Shown here: positions 6,417-13,306 of the stretch, piece by piece
How positions within the stretch are numbered: the first letter of the stretch is position 1
Layout of the letters: each line of letters starts with the position of its first letter
NCBI GenBank assembly: GCA_035942915.1
Contig: DASZCR010000019.1
Location: forward strand, 1-16,602
Length of the DNA: 16,602 bases
Source: DASZCR01 sp035942915
GTDB lineage: Bacteria; Acidobacteriota; Blastocatellia; Pyrinomonadales; Pyrinomonadaceae
Reading direction: 5' to 3'
Notes under the pieces: model-generated
Databases searched by the model: none
Seen by the model: only the letters and a program-made list of their open reading frames with translations
What the model was told of the DNA's origin: nothing
Position numbers and translations under genes: made by a program

Positions 6417-7023
6417 CGCGCGTCGTAAACTCTCGCGCGCCTTCTACACGCGGCGCGATGCGCTTGCGGCTGCGCGCGACCTGCTCGGCAAGAGGCTCGT
6501 CGTCGCCGCACCCGACGGTTCGCGCGTCGCCGGTCTCATCGTCGAGACGGAAGCCTACATGGGCGCGGAGGATAAGGCTTCGCATGCTTACGGGAACCGG
6601 CGCACCGGGCGCACCGAGTCGATGTATGCGGAGGGCGGGCGCGCCTACGTCTATTTCATCTACGGCATGTATTATCAGTTCAACGTCGTCGTCAACCGGC
6701 GCGAAGTGCCGCACGCCGTTCTCGTGCGCGCCGTCGAACCGACGGAAGGGCTTGCGTGGATGCTGCGGAGACGCCCGGTCAGGCGCGAACGCGACCTGAC
6801 GAACGGCCCCGGCAAACTCTGCGCCGCCTTCGGTCTCGACCGCAGTTACGACCGCGCAGACCTCTGCGGCGAACGCGTCTGGATAGAGGATGCGCGGCGA
6901 GCCTTCAACGCAGACGAGATTGCTGCGGGCGCGCGCATCGGCATCGACTATGCGGAGGAGTTCGCCGAGACGCCTTGGCGCTTCTGGGTCAGGGACAGCC
7001 CTTTCGTGAGCCGCCGAGGTTAA
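6391..7023 (+). CDS. mpg: 3-methyladenine DNA glycosylase (AAG/Mpg family)
   Basis: This 210-residue protein belongs to the alkyladenine DNA glycosylase fold (EC 3.2.2.21), which removes 3-methyladenine and other damaged purines by flipping the base. Aligned with human AAG by motif, VETEAYMG contains the catalytic Glu (E54, human E125) and Y56 (human Y127), H65 fits human H136, and YFIYGMYYQFNVVVN covers the base-stacking tyrosine and the asparagine of the pocket. LVRAVEP and NGPGKLC are also family motifs. Length is typical for bacterial Mpg. The ATG lies inside the 3' end of yceH (26-bp overlap) with no strong ribosome binding site, so translation coupling is likely. The RNase Z gene begins 26 bp after its stop. 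Confidence 0.95.
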   Translation: MNSENSSSSARRKLSRAFYTRRDALAAARDLLGKRLVVAAPDGSRVAGLIVETEAYMGAEDKASHAYGNRRTGRTESMYAEGGRAYVYFIYGMYYQFNVVVNRREVPHAVLVRAVEPTEGLAWMLRRRPVRRERDLTNGPGKLCAAFGLDRSYDRADLCGERVWIEDARRAFNADEIAAGARIGIDYAEEFAETPWRFWVRDSPFVSRRG

Positions 7024-7049
7024 CGGAAGGGCGAGGGGTTGGAAGAGCT

Positions 7050-8000
7050 TTGCAAGTCACTTTTCTGGGAACGAGTTCGGGAGTGCCGACGCGTCGGCGC
7101 AATGTCTCGTGCGTCGCCCTGCGCCTGCCGCAACGCGGCGAAGTCTGGCTCTTCGACTGCGGAGAAGGCACGCAGCATCAACTCCTGCGTAGCGACCTCA
7201 AACTGAGCCAGATAACACGCATCTTCCTCACACACCTGCACGGCGACCACCTCTTCGGCCTGCCCGGCCTGCTCGCCACCTGCGGCATGGCCGGACATGC
7301 GCGCCGCATAGATGTCTACGGCCCGGCAGGGATAGAAGAGTTCGTGCGCGAAACGACGCGGCTCGCGCAGACGCGCTTCACCTATCCGGTCGAGGTGCAT
7401 ACGGTCGAAGCGGGTGAGGTTTACACGGAAGCGGAGTTTGCCGTCAGTTGTCGCCCGCTCCTGCACCGCGCTCCCGCCTTCGGCTATCGCGTCGCCGAGA
7501 GCGACCGCGCCGGTCGTTTCGACGCCGAGCGAGCCGCCTCCTTAGGCGTCCCCGCAGGCCCCGCCTACGGCCGACTCAAACGCGGCGAACGCGTCACGCT
7601 CGACGACGGGCGCATTATCGACGGACGCGAACTGTGCGGCCCCGTCGAGCGCGGGCGCACCTTCGTCTATTGCACCGACACAACCTACTGCCACAGCGCC
7701 GTCGAACTGGCGCACGACGCAGACCTGCTCGTCCACGAAGCGACCTTTACACGCGACGACGAGGAACTCGCGCGTCAGAGCATGCACTCGACGGCCGAGA
7801 TGGCCGCGCGCGTCGCACGCGAAGCCGAAGCGCGCCGCCTCTACCTCACGCACTTCAGCCCGCGCTACGCCGATGGCAGCCCCGTCACGCTCGGCGACCT
7901 TCTGCGCGAAGCTCGCGCGCTCTTTCCGCAGACGGAGCTGGCGCGCGACTTCCTCGTCGTCGATATCGAACGCCGCACGCACGCCCCGACAGTGAAATGA
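7050..8000 (+). CDS. rnz: Ribonuclease Z
   Basis: RNase Z cuts the 3' trailer from tRNA precursors (EC 3.1.26.11) with a two-zinc metallo-beta-lactamase core. From a TTG start, the protein is 316 residues and begins QVTFLGTSSGVPT, the standard first strand. Zinc ligands are visible in order: THLHGDH (H62, H64, D66, H67), LLHRAPAFGYRV (H139), CTDTT (D210) and LTHFSPRY (H268). The HEATF motif at 229-233 is also present. The exosite arm lies between the core motifs, about residues 150-200. The TTG at 7050 is the only sensible start because the reading frame upstream runs through mpg in another phase; GGAAGAG (7041-7047) is the ribosome binding site. Probably the last gene of the yceH-mpg-rnz transcript. 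Confidence 0.95.
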   Translation: MQVTFLGTSSGVPTRRRNVSCVALRLPQRGEVWLFDCGEGTQHQLLRSDLKLSQITRIFLTHLHGDHLFGLPGLLATCGMAGHARRIDVYGPAGIEEFVRETTRLAQTRFTYPVEVHTVEAGEVYTEAEFAVSCRPLLHRAPAFGYRVAESDRAGRFDAERAASLGVPAGPAYGRLKRGERVTLDDGRIIDGRELCGPVERGRTFVYCTDTTYCHSAVELAHDADLLVHEATFTRDDEELARQSMHSTAEMAARVAREAEARRLYLTHFSPRYADGSPVTLGDLLREARALFPQTELARDFLVVDIERRTHAPTVK

Positions 8001-8109
8001 AGTTGTATGCAAAACTTGTTGTCTGTGATACGATGTGCCATATTTGCAACATTGCCCGGACGCTGCTGTTCGGCGCATGGACGATAGAAACGGAAGTGAG
8101 GAGAGTGAG

Positions 8110-8592
8110 ATGTCGTTCAATAAAGTGATTGTCGTCGGTAATCTCGGACGCGACCCGGAGATGCGCTACACGCCGCAGGGGACGCCGGTCTGCACCTTCA
8201 GCGTCGCCTCGAACGAGCGGCGCAAGGACAAGTCGGGCGAGATGCAGGACATGACGACGTGGTTTCGCGTGACGGTCTGGGGCAAGCAGGCCGAGACGGT
8301 CTCGAAGTATCTGACGAAGGGCAGGAGCGTCTACGTCGAGGGACGCCTGCACGTCGAGGAATGGACGGACAAGGAAGGCAAGACGCGCCACACGCTCGAA
8401 CTCAACGCGAGCGACGTGCAGTTTATCGACGGCGGGCAGCGCGGCGACTTCGAGCGCGAAGGGATTCCCGTCCGGCAGTTCGAGCAAGGCGGCGGCGCTC
8501 GTTCCGCTTCGGCGCGCGCTTCGGCCGGTGGAGGGGCTGCACGCACCACCTCGCACGCTCCTGAGATTGAAGACGACGAGATTCCTTTCTAA
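8110..8592 (+). CDS. ssb: Single-stranded DNA-binding protein
   Basis: SSB coats single-stranded DNA and recruits repair and replication enzymes. The 160-residue protein has an OB fold at about residues 1-107 (MSFNKVIVVGNLGRDPEMRY at the start, then TTWFRVTVWGKQAE and GRSVYVEGRLHVEEW), a Gly/Ala/Ser-rich linker and the acidic tip EDDEIPF that binds partner proteins. The ATG at 8110 is fixed by the conserved N terminus; GA-rich bases before it (8094-8109) provide the ribosome binding site. The 109-bp leader after rnz holds only weak promoter-like boxes. Here ssb is not next to rpsF or rpsR but heads a group leading into the XPB-Bax1 genes. Confidence 0.96.
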   Translation: MSFNKVIVVGNLGRDPEMRYTPQGTPVCTFSVASNERRKDKSGEMQDMTTWFRVTVWGKQAETVSKYLTKGRSVYVEGRLHVEEWTDKEGKTRHTLELNASDVQFIDGGQRGDFEREGIPVRQFEQGGGARSASARASAGGGAARTTSHAPEIEDDEIPF

Positions 8593-8613
8593 CTGAAGGC
8601 ACGGCGCTCGCAC

Positions 8614-8844
8614 ATGAACACGGGGAAACAGCTTCGCATCAAGCGTCTGGAACGGCTCTGGAACGACGGACGGCCGCTCTGTGAGCACGCCTTTACGCTC
8701 ATCGTTGACGGGCGCATGGTGCAGGACGACGCGCCGTGCGCGTGCGGCGGCGAACGCATCACGCTCGTCGCCGCCTACGAAGACGAGCAGCCGTCTCAGT
8801 CGGCGTCGGCCGAGTCGCAGGCGCGCGCCGTCGCCGCCGAGTAA
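8614..8844 (+). CDS. Small hypothetical protein with a Cys/His cluster
   Basis: I do not recognise this 76-residue protein. The first 55 residues look ordered: a basic helix (KQLRIKRLERLW), then GRPLCEHAFTLIVDGR, then APCACGGERITLV. The three cysteines and one histidine (C-E-H and C-A-C) could bind a metal or be incidental. The last 20 residues are Ser/Ala/Gln-rich. It starts 21 bp after ssb and ends 40 bp before the helicase gene on the same strand, with codon use like its neighbours. The ribosome binding site is weak (GAAGG, about 13 nt upstream). Its place between ssb and XPB suggests a part in DNA metabolism, but that is only context. Confidence 0.55.
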   Translation: MNTGKQLRIKRLERLWNDGRPLCEHAFTLIVDGRMVQDDAPCACGGERITLVAAYEDEQPSQSASAESQARAVAAE

Positions 8845-8884
8845 TCGCCGTCGCGCACATCTTTGATGTAGTCTGCCCTGTGAG

Positions 8885-10270
8885 ATGAGTGCGCCGCCTG
8901 TTCTGCTAAGGTTCGACGCTGGGACGCTGGTCGTTGACGGAGCCGACGCGGCGTGGGATGCGCCCGCGCCTCTGCTCTGGGACGAGCGCGTGCTGCGCTG
9001 GCGCGCACCCGCGTGGAACTACCGACACGTCGTCCGCGAACTCATCCGCCGCCAAGTCCCTTACACGGACGAAGCGCGCGCCTACCATCAGTTCGACTTC
9101 CCGACCAAACTTCTCGCCGAGCCGCGCCCTTATCAACAGGAGGCCATCGAAGCCTGGCGACGCGCCGCGCGCTGCGGCGTCGTCGTTCTGCCGACGGGCG
9201 CGGGCAAAAGCCTCGTCGCGCAGATGGCAATCGAACAGGTCAAACGTTCGACGCTCGTCGTCGTGCCGACGATTGACCTGATGAATCAGTGGTACGACCT
9301 GCTGCTCTCCTGCTTTCAGGCCGAAGTCGGGCTTATCGGCGGCGGCTACTTCGAGACGGGCGCGTTGACCGTCACGACCTACGCTTCGGCCTTTCGCTTC
9401 ATGGAGCGGCTCGGCAACCGTTTCGGACTCGTCATCTACGACGAGTGCCATCACCTGCCTTCGAGCGTCTATCGATACGCGGCCGAGATGTCGATTGCGC
9501 CTTACCGTCTCGGACTGACGGCGACGCCGGAACGTGCCGACGAAGGCGAACAGTTTCTCGAACAACTCATCGGCCCCTTCGTCTATCGCAAAGAGGCGCG
9601 CGAACTCGCAGGCGAGTATCTGGCCGATTACAGCGTCGTCCGCATCAACGTCAGGATGAGCGCGGAGGAGCGTGCCCTCTATGTTCGTGAGCGGGAGATT
9701 TTCAGAAACTTTTTGAGCGAGAAGGGCATCGGCCTCGGCGGCCTGCACGGCTGGCAGATGTTCATCGCGGCCAGCGCACGCAGCGCCGAAGGAAGGCGCG
9801 CGATGTTTGCCTACCGCGAGTCGAAGCGGGTCGCACTGGGGACGGAGGCGAAACTGCGCGTGCTCGGCGAACTGCTCTTGAGACACAGGCGCGAACGCGT
9901 GCTCATCTTCACGGCCGAGAACGAGATGGTCTATCGCATCTCGGAAAAGTTCCTCGTTCCGGCCATCACGCACACGACGCCCGTGAAGGAGCGGCGCGCG
10001 TGGCTCGAAGCCTTCAACGAGGGAAGCGTCCTTGCGCTCGCCACCTCGAAGGTCTTGAACGAAGGCGTCAACATCCCTGCCGCTTCGGTCGCCGTCGTCC
10101 TCTCCGGCTCTGGCTCGACGCGCGAGCACGTCCAACGACTCGGACGCATCCTGCGCAAACAACCCGGTAAGGAAGCCGTCCTCTACGAAGTTGTCACCCT
10201 AGAGACGACCGAAGAACAGATTAGCCGTCGTCGCAGCGGCGAGCAGTTTCAACGTCCGAGGAGTGATTGA
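8885..10270 (+). CDS. XPB-type superfamily 2 DNA helicase
   Basis: XPB helicases are 3'-5' DNA translocases that open damaged or promoter DNA. The 461-residue protein has an N-terminal region (1-75) where XPB carries its damage-recognition domain, then RPYQQEAIEAW, Walker A LPTGAGKS (102-109), DECH (186-189), TATPERAD (212-219), motif V region ATSKVLNEGVNIPAA (386-400) and motif VI QRLGRILRK (417-425). The insert between the two helicase halves (about 250-315) sits where XPB has its thumb. After motif III, human XPB has the R-E-D signature; here the triplet reads R-A-D (217-219). The next gene encodes the XPB partner nuclease, and the genes overlap as TGATG. Without that context it could be called only a generic DEAD/DEAH or Res-subunit helicase. 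The ATG has weak GTGAG upstream. Confidence 0.9.
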   Translation: MSAPPVLLRFDAGTLVVDGADAAWDAPAPLLWDERVLRWRAPAWNYRHVVRELIRRQVPYTDEARAYHQFDFPTKLLAEPRPYQQEAIEAWRRAARCGVVVLPTGAGKSLVAQMAIEQVKRSTLVVVPTIDLMNQWYDLLLSCFQAEVGLIGGGYFETGALTVTTYASAFRFMERLGNRFGLVIYDECHHLPSSVYRYAAEMSIAPYRLGLTATPERADEGEQFLEQLIGPFVYRKEARELAGEYLADYSVVRINVRMSAEERALYVREREIFRNFLSEKGIGLGGLHGWQMFIAASARSAEGRRAMFAYRESKRVALGTEAKLRVLGELLLRHRRERVLIFTAENEMVYRISEKFLVPAITHTTPVKERRAWLEAFNEGSVLALATSKVLNEGVNIPAASVAVVLSGSGSTREHVQRLGRILRKQPGKEAVLYEVVTLETTEEQISRRRSGEQFQRPRSD

Positions 10271-11478
10271 TGTTGACAGCCGACCTCGCGCTCAGTTGGC
10301 AGCGCGGGCAGACGATAAAGCCGCGATACGTCAACCCGGCCGACGCGCGCCAGTTGCAGCAGGCGGCCGACCTCATCTCGGTCTTCGCCGAGTATCAAGG
10401 GCGCACGCGCGGCGAGTTGGACGAGGCGCTCAACGATTACGTCGGAACGGGGACGGGCTACAAGGTGCTGCGCGGGTTGATGAAACTGCTGACCGACCGT
10501 TGCGAGTTCGCGGTCGGCGTCGAGGCCGACCCCGTCGAGATTCGCCGCGCGCTCTTTCTCAAGGCGCGTGCGCGCCACCCTCTGGTCGGAGACGAAGCCT
10601 TGCGCGCGGAAGTTATCGCCGAAGCGGCGAAGGAATTGGCCTGCGCGCCCGAAGTCGTCGCGGCAGGGATGTACGCGGACTTGCCTGAGCGGCAGAGGCT
10701 CGTCGCCTTCGAGGCGCTTGAAGCGCGCGAGTTGTTAGACCTCTACAATCTCGCGCAGGCGCAGGCGTTGCTCTATCGCTCGGTCGAGATGCGTCTCTCG
10801 GTCGAGCCGCAAGAGCCTGAAGGGTTGCGCGAACTGTTCGGCGCCATCAAAGCTTACAGGCTCATTCACACCGTCCGGGGCAACGCCGAAGAGGGCTACG
10901 AGATACGTCTCGACGGCCCCGTCTCGATGTTTCATCGCTCGCAGAAGTACGGCGTCCAGATGGCCGTCTTTCTCCCCGCCTTGCTGCTCTGTCAGGGCTG
11001 GCGCATGCGCGCGGAGATTTCGACCAGACCGCATGGCGCGGCCTACTTTGAACTCGACAGCCGTCAGACGCAGTTGCGCTCGCACTACCAGAGCATCATC
11101 GGTTACGAGAACCCGGTCATCGAAAAGTTCGCGCGCGAGTGGGAGCGGCACGCCAGCGTGTGGGCACTCGAACCGTGCCGCGAGGTAATAGACCTCGGCG
11201 CGAGCGCCTTCATCCCGGACTTTCGTCTGACGCATCCGGGCGGGCGCGAGTTCTATCTGGAAATCATCGGCTTCTGGACGCCCGAATATCTCGCCGAACG
11301 GCTCGCCGAGTTCGAGCATCGCGGCCTGCGAAACTTCCTCCTCGCCGCGTGGGACGAACTGCGCGGCACGCGCGACCCGATGACGAACATCCCGCCGCAC
11401 ACCCTCGTCTTCAAAAAAAATCTCGACCCGGCGATTGTCGAGCTGACCGTCGAGAAGATTATCTCCGCAGAGCGATAA
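10270..11478 (+). CDS. Bax1-like nuclease (DUF790), partner of XPB
   Basis: DUF790 proteins are the family of archaeal Bax1, which binds XPB and cuts DNA next to the bubble it opens. The 402-residue product begins MLTADLALSW and YVNPADARQLQQAADLI, typical of the family. Its C-terminal nuclease part shows a PD-(D/E)xK-like layout: IPDF (D317), then FYLEIIGFWTPEYLAERL with E331. ATG 10270 is the preferred start: GGAG (10260-10263) lies 6 nt before it, and its A is the last base of the helicase TGA; a TTG at 10267 is possible. The overlap implies near-equal synthesis of both proteins. The helicase-nuclease complex is implicated in a nucleotide-excision-type repair in archaea; its bacterial role is unproven. 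Confidence 0.9.
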   Translation: MLTADLALSWQRGQTIKPRYVNPADARQLQQAADLISVFAEYQGRTRGELDEALNDYVGTGTGYKVLRGLMKLLTDRCEFAVGVEADPVEIRRALFLKARARHPLVGDEALRAEVIAEAAKELACAPEVVAAGMYADLPERQRLVAFEALEARELLDLYNLAQAQALLYRSVEMRLSVEPQEPEGLRELFGAIKAYRLIHTVRGNAEEGYEIRLDGPVSMFHRSQKYGVQMAVFLPALLLCQGWRMRAEISTRPHGAAYFELDSRQTQLRSHYQSIIGYENPVIEKFAREWERHASVWALEPCREVIDLGASAFIPDFRLTHPGGREFYLEIIGFWTPEYLAERLAEFEHRGLRNFLLAAWDELRGTRDPMTNIPPHTLVFKKNLDPAIVELTVEKIISAER

Positions 11479-11493
11479 GCGTGTGCGTCGCCG

Positions 11494-12513
11494 CTAACTG
11501 TTTATCTCAACGCGCCGGAGGCCACCGGCGAGGGCTTCGGTCTTAATCTCCACATCTAAAAACTTTTTGATGACTTCGATGTTGGTCGTCGTGTGCAGCG
11601 AGAGGGGCAGCGTGGTGTAAGAGCCGCGACCGGCGAGCGCGAGCGGGATGAGCAGTTGGTCTGCGAGATGTTCGCCGACGGGAGCATCGGTCGCCAGATA
11701 ACGGCGCGCCTCCTCACAAGCTTCCAACGCCACGCGCTCGGCCGGAAGGCCGCGCTCGCCGACGCGCGTGAACATCTCCGTCAGGTGCTCGCTCTCGACT
11801 TCCAGCATCACGACGTTGCCCGCGCTGATGGCGTTCTTCGAGGCTTCGAGTCGAAGTTCGTCCTCCGTCCAGTCCAACTCTGCGGCGACGGTCGCTAACT
11901 CGCGCTCGGCGATGTGCGGCGGAAGATTGACGATGAGTGCGCGTGCGCGTCGGGCAAGGATTGAGCCGCGTTCGTCGAGATGGAGCGGCGCAAGCGTCGC
12001 CGCCGGAGTGATGCTGACGCTGAAGCGGCCGCCGCCGGGCGGATAAAATCCGTAACGTTCGAGCGTCAACGCGACGCGCGGCCCCATTCGATTGACGAGC
12101 GGGAGGAAGACTTTTTCGAGGAAGTCGAAGGGCGGCGCGTGGACGTTGTGCGTGCCGCCCTCGAACCAGAGCGTAGAGGGCGCGTCGGCCGTCATCAGCG
12201 GCGGCAGCACCGTCTGCAAGACGAGCGTCGTCGCCCCAGCCGTGCCTATCGGGAAACGATAGTCGCCGGGTCTCACCTCGCCCGGACGGAAGCTGAACTG
12301 CTGCGCGCCGACGCCCGCGCCTTCGACCTCTGCGCGCCCGATTTCGGCCGCCGCACGGACGGCCGTCAGGTGTTGGCGTTGGAGACCGGGCTTGGCGCGT
12401 CCGGCGCGCACGCGCTCGATGCGAAAAGGCTTTCCGGTGATGAGCGAGAGCGCCAGAGAGGTGCGGATAATCTGGCCGCCCCCCTCGCCGAGCGAGCCGT
12501 CAATCAGCAGCAT
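11494..12513 (-). CDS. rtcA: RNA 3'-terminal phosphate cyclase
   Basis: RtcA uses ATP to convert an RNA 3'-phosphate to a 2',3'-cyclic phosphate (EC 6.5.1.4) through an adenylyl-histidine intermediate. The 339-residue protein opens MLLIDGSLGEGGGQIIRTSL, has the signature RYGFYPPGGG (153-162), and carries SLHTTTNIEVIKKFL where H307 fits the catalytic His309 of E. coli. Length equals that of E. coli RtcA. The frame stays open upstream, but conservation begins at the ATG at 12513, so the extension (antisense-like, Ser/Pro-rich) is rejected. No rtcB or rtcR is nearby. The start lies 7 bp after the receiver gene, and a perfect TATAAT ends 6 bp before the ATG. The 3' end converges on the Bax1 gene with 15 bp between the stop codons. 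Confidence 0.93.
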   Translation of the reverse strand: MLLIDGSLGEGGGQIIRTSLALSLITGKPFRIERVRAGRAKPGLQRQHLTAVRAAAEIGRAEVEGAGVGAQQFSFRPGEVRPGDYRFPIGTAGATTLVLQTVLPPLMTADAPSTLWFEGGTHNVHAPPFDFLEKVFLPLVNRMGPRVALTLERYGFYPPGGGRFSVSITPAATLAPLHLDERGSILARRARALIVNLPPHIAERELATVAAELDWTEDELRLEASKNAISAGNVVMLEVESEHLTEMFTRVGERGLPAERVALEACEEARRYLATDAPVGEHLADQLLIPLALAGRGSYTTLPLSLHTTTNIEVIKKFLDVEIKTEALAGGLRRVEINS

Positions 12514-12519
12514 GCGGCG

Positions 12520-12525
12520 ATTATA
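12520..12525 (-). promoter_or_regulatory. TATAAT box immediately upstream of rtcA
   Basis: On the minus strand TATAAT is followed by CGCCGC and then the rtcA ATG. A start 6-7 nt past the box would fall on the A of ATG, giving a leaderless mRNA. No good -35 box is visible at 16-18 nt. No Shine-Dalgarno precedes the ATG. Confidence 0.3.
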
Positions 12526-12979
12526 CCGAAGATGCGGCGACGGGCGAGTCGATGAGGTCTGTGAGCAGGGCTTCGAGGCGCTCGAAGTCGATGGGCTTGT
12601 GCAGGTATTCGTTGCAGCCTGCGGCGATAGCCAGCTTGCGATGCTTGGCCGGGTCGTGTCCAGACACAATGATGATGGGCACGTCGCGCAGGCTCTCCTC
12701 AAGGCGGACGAAGCGCGTCACGGCGAAGCCGTTCAGACGCGGCAACTGCAAGTCGATGAGAATCAGGTCGGGGCGGACGCCCTTCGCCACCGCCACTGCC
12801 TCCTGCCCGTCTCTGGCCTCGGCCACGCGATAGCCTTTCATCTCAAGCAGCGTCTTCATCATCAAGCGGTTGTCGTCGTCGTCTTCCGCTACCATGATGA
12901 GGCCGCGCCCGTGAGGTTGGGGCGTTAACTGGTCACCCCCGACGGGAGGTGTGCGGGTGGATAGTTTCTTTTGCAGCAT
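12521..12979 (-). CDS. Stand-alone CheY-like response regulator receiver
   Basis: This is a single receiver domain with no output domain, so it would act through protein contacts. With the ATG at 12979 it is 152 residues. The acidic pocket is VAEDDDD (E32, D33, D34), the phospho-acceptor is D76 in LILIDLQLP, S106 lies in IIIVSGHD, and K128 in YLHKP. The pattern ends at a final helix near residue 145. The first 27 residues are polar and weakly supported: a TTG at 13000 and an ATG at 12895, just before VAEDDDD, are other starts, and none has a good ribosome binding site. Its stop is 7 bp before rtcA. No histidine kinase gene is in the window. Confidence 0.88.
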   Translation of the reverse strand: MLQKKLSTRTPPVGGDQLTPQPHGRGLIMVAEDDDDNRLMMKTLLEMKGYRVAEARDGQEAVAVAKGVRPDLILIDLQLPRLNGFAVTRFVRLEESLRDVPIIIVSGHDPAKHRKLAIAAGCNEYLHKPIDFERLEALLTDLIDSPVAASSV

Positions 12980-13004
12980 AAACGAGGGTTCAGGTCGCAA
13001 AGGT

Positions 13005-13023
13005 AAAAGACGGCTCGGCCGTC
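13005..13023 (-). terminator. Weak terminator or attenuator before the receiver gene
   Basis: A 6-bp palindromic stem GACGGC/GCCGTC (13009-13014/13018-13023) with a 3-nt loop is followed on the minus strand by TTTT (13008-13005). The stem is short, so efficiency would be modest. It lies just upstream of every candidate start of the receiver gene and could limit its transcription. Confidence 0.3.
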
Positions 13024-13306
13024 ATCGTCGTTGTCCCGACAAAAGATACGGAGGTTGGAGGGGATAGAGAACCTGATACTGCGCACGCCCTTCGTCCCGC
13101 ACACTACGTCCGCGCCCTTCAAACTAGAGAGGATTCTAACCAAAGCTGAAACGGGCTGTCTGTACGATGCCGGACTAAAACCGGACACCACTTTGAGGCC
13201 GTCTGATGCGCGCTTTGTGCGCGACAGTGGCAGCGACGTGCGCTCCCGTTGTATAACTTGAGCAAGCGATTTTTTGAGACGCGCCGACAGTAACTGGAGT
13301 CCTCTG
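13024..13306. other. Intergenic region between divergent receiver and CBS genes
   Basis: No convincing gene is present, although both strands contain short open frames. TATAAC (13252-13257) with TGGCAG 18 nt before it is a weak plus-strand promoter placing a start about 43 nt before the CBS gene. GCGC-N7-GCGC (13210-13224) is a small hairpin. At 13168-13186 the strand reads CCGG-ACTAAAA-CCGGAC, a short palindromic motif of the kind repeated in some acidobacterial spacers, seen here only once. Confidence 0.4.

Noticed and set aside
6756..7049. Long in-frame extension before RNase Z.
   Set aside because: It is an Arg-rich shadow of mpg; the RNase Z fold begins at QVTFLGT and a ribosome binding site precedes the TTG at 7050.
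8906..10162. A 418-residue open frame antisense to the helicase gene, and other long antisense frames (for example 13520-14326).
   Set aside because: High GC at third positions keeps antisense frames open; composition is atypical and the sense products have full sets of family motifs.
12514..12702. N-terminal extension of the rtcA frame by 63 residues.
   Set aside because: It is the shadow of the receiver gene on the same strand; RtcA conservation begins at MLLIDGSLGEGGGQ.
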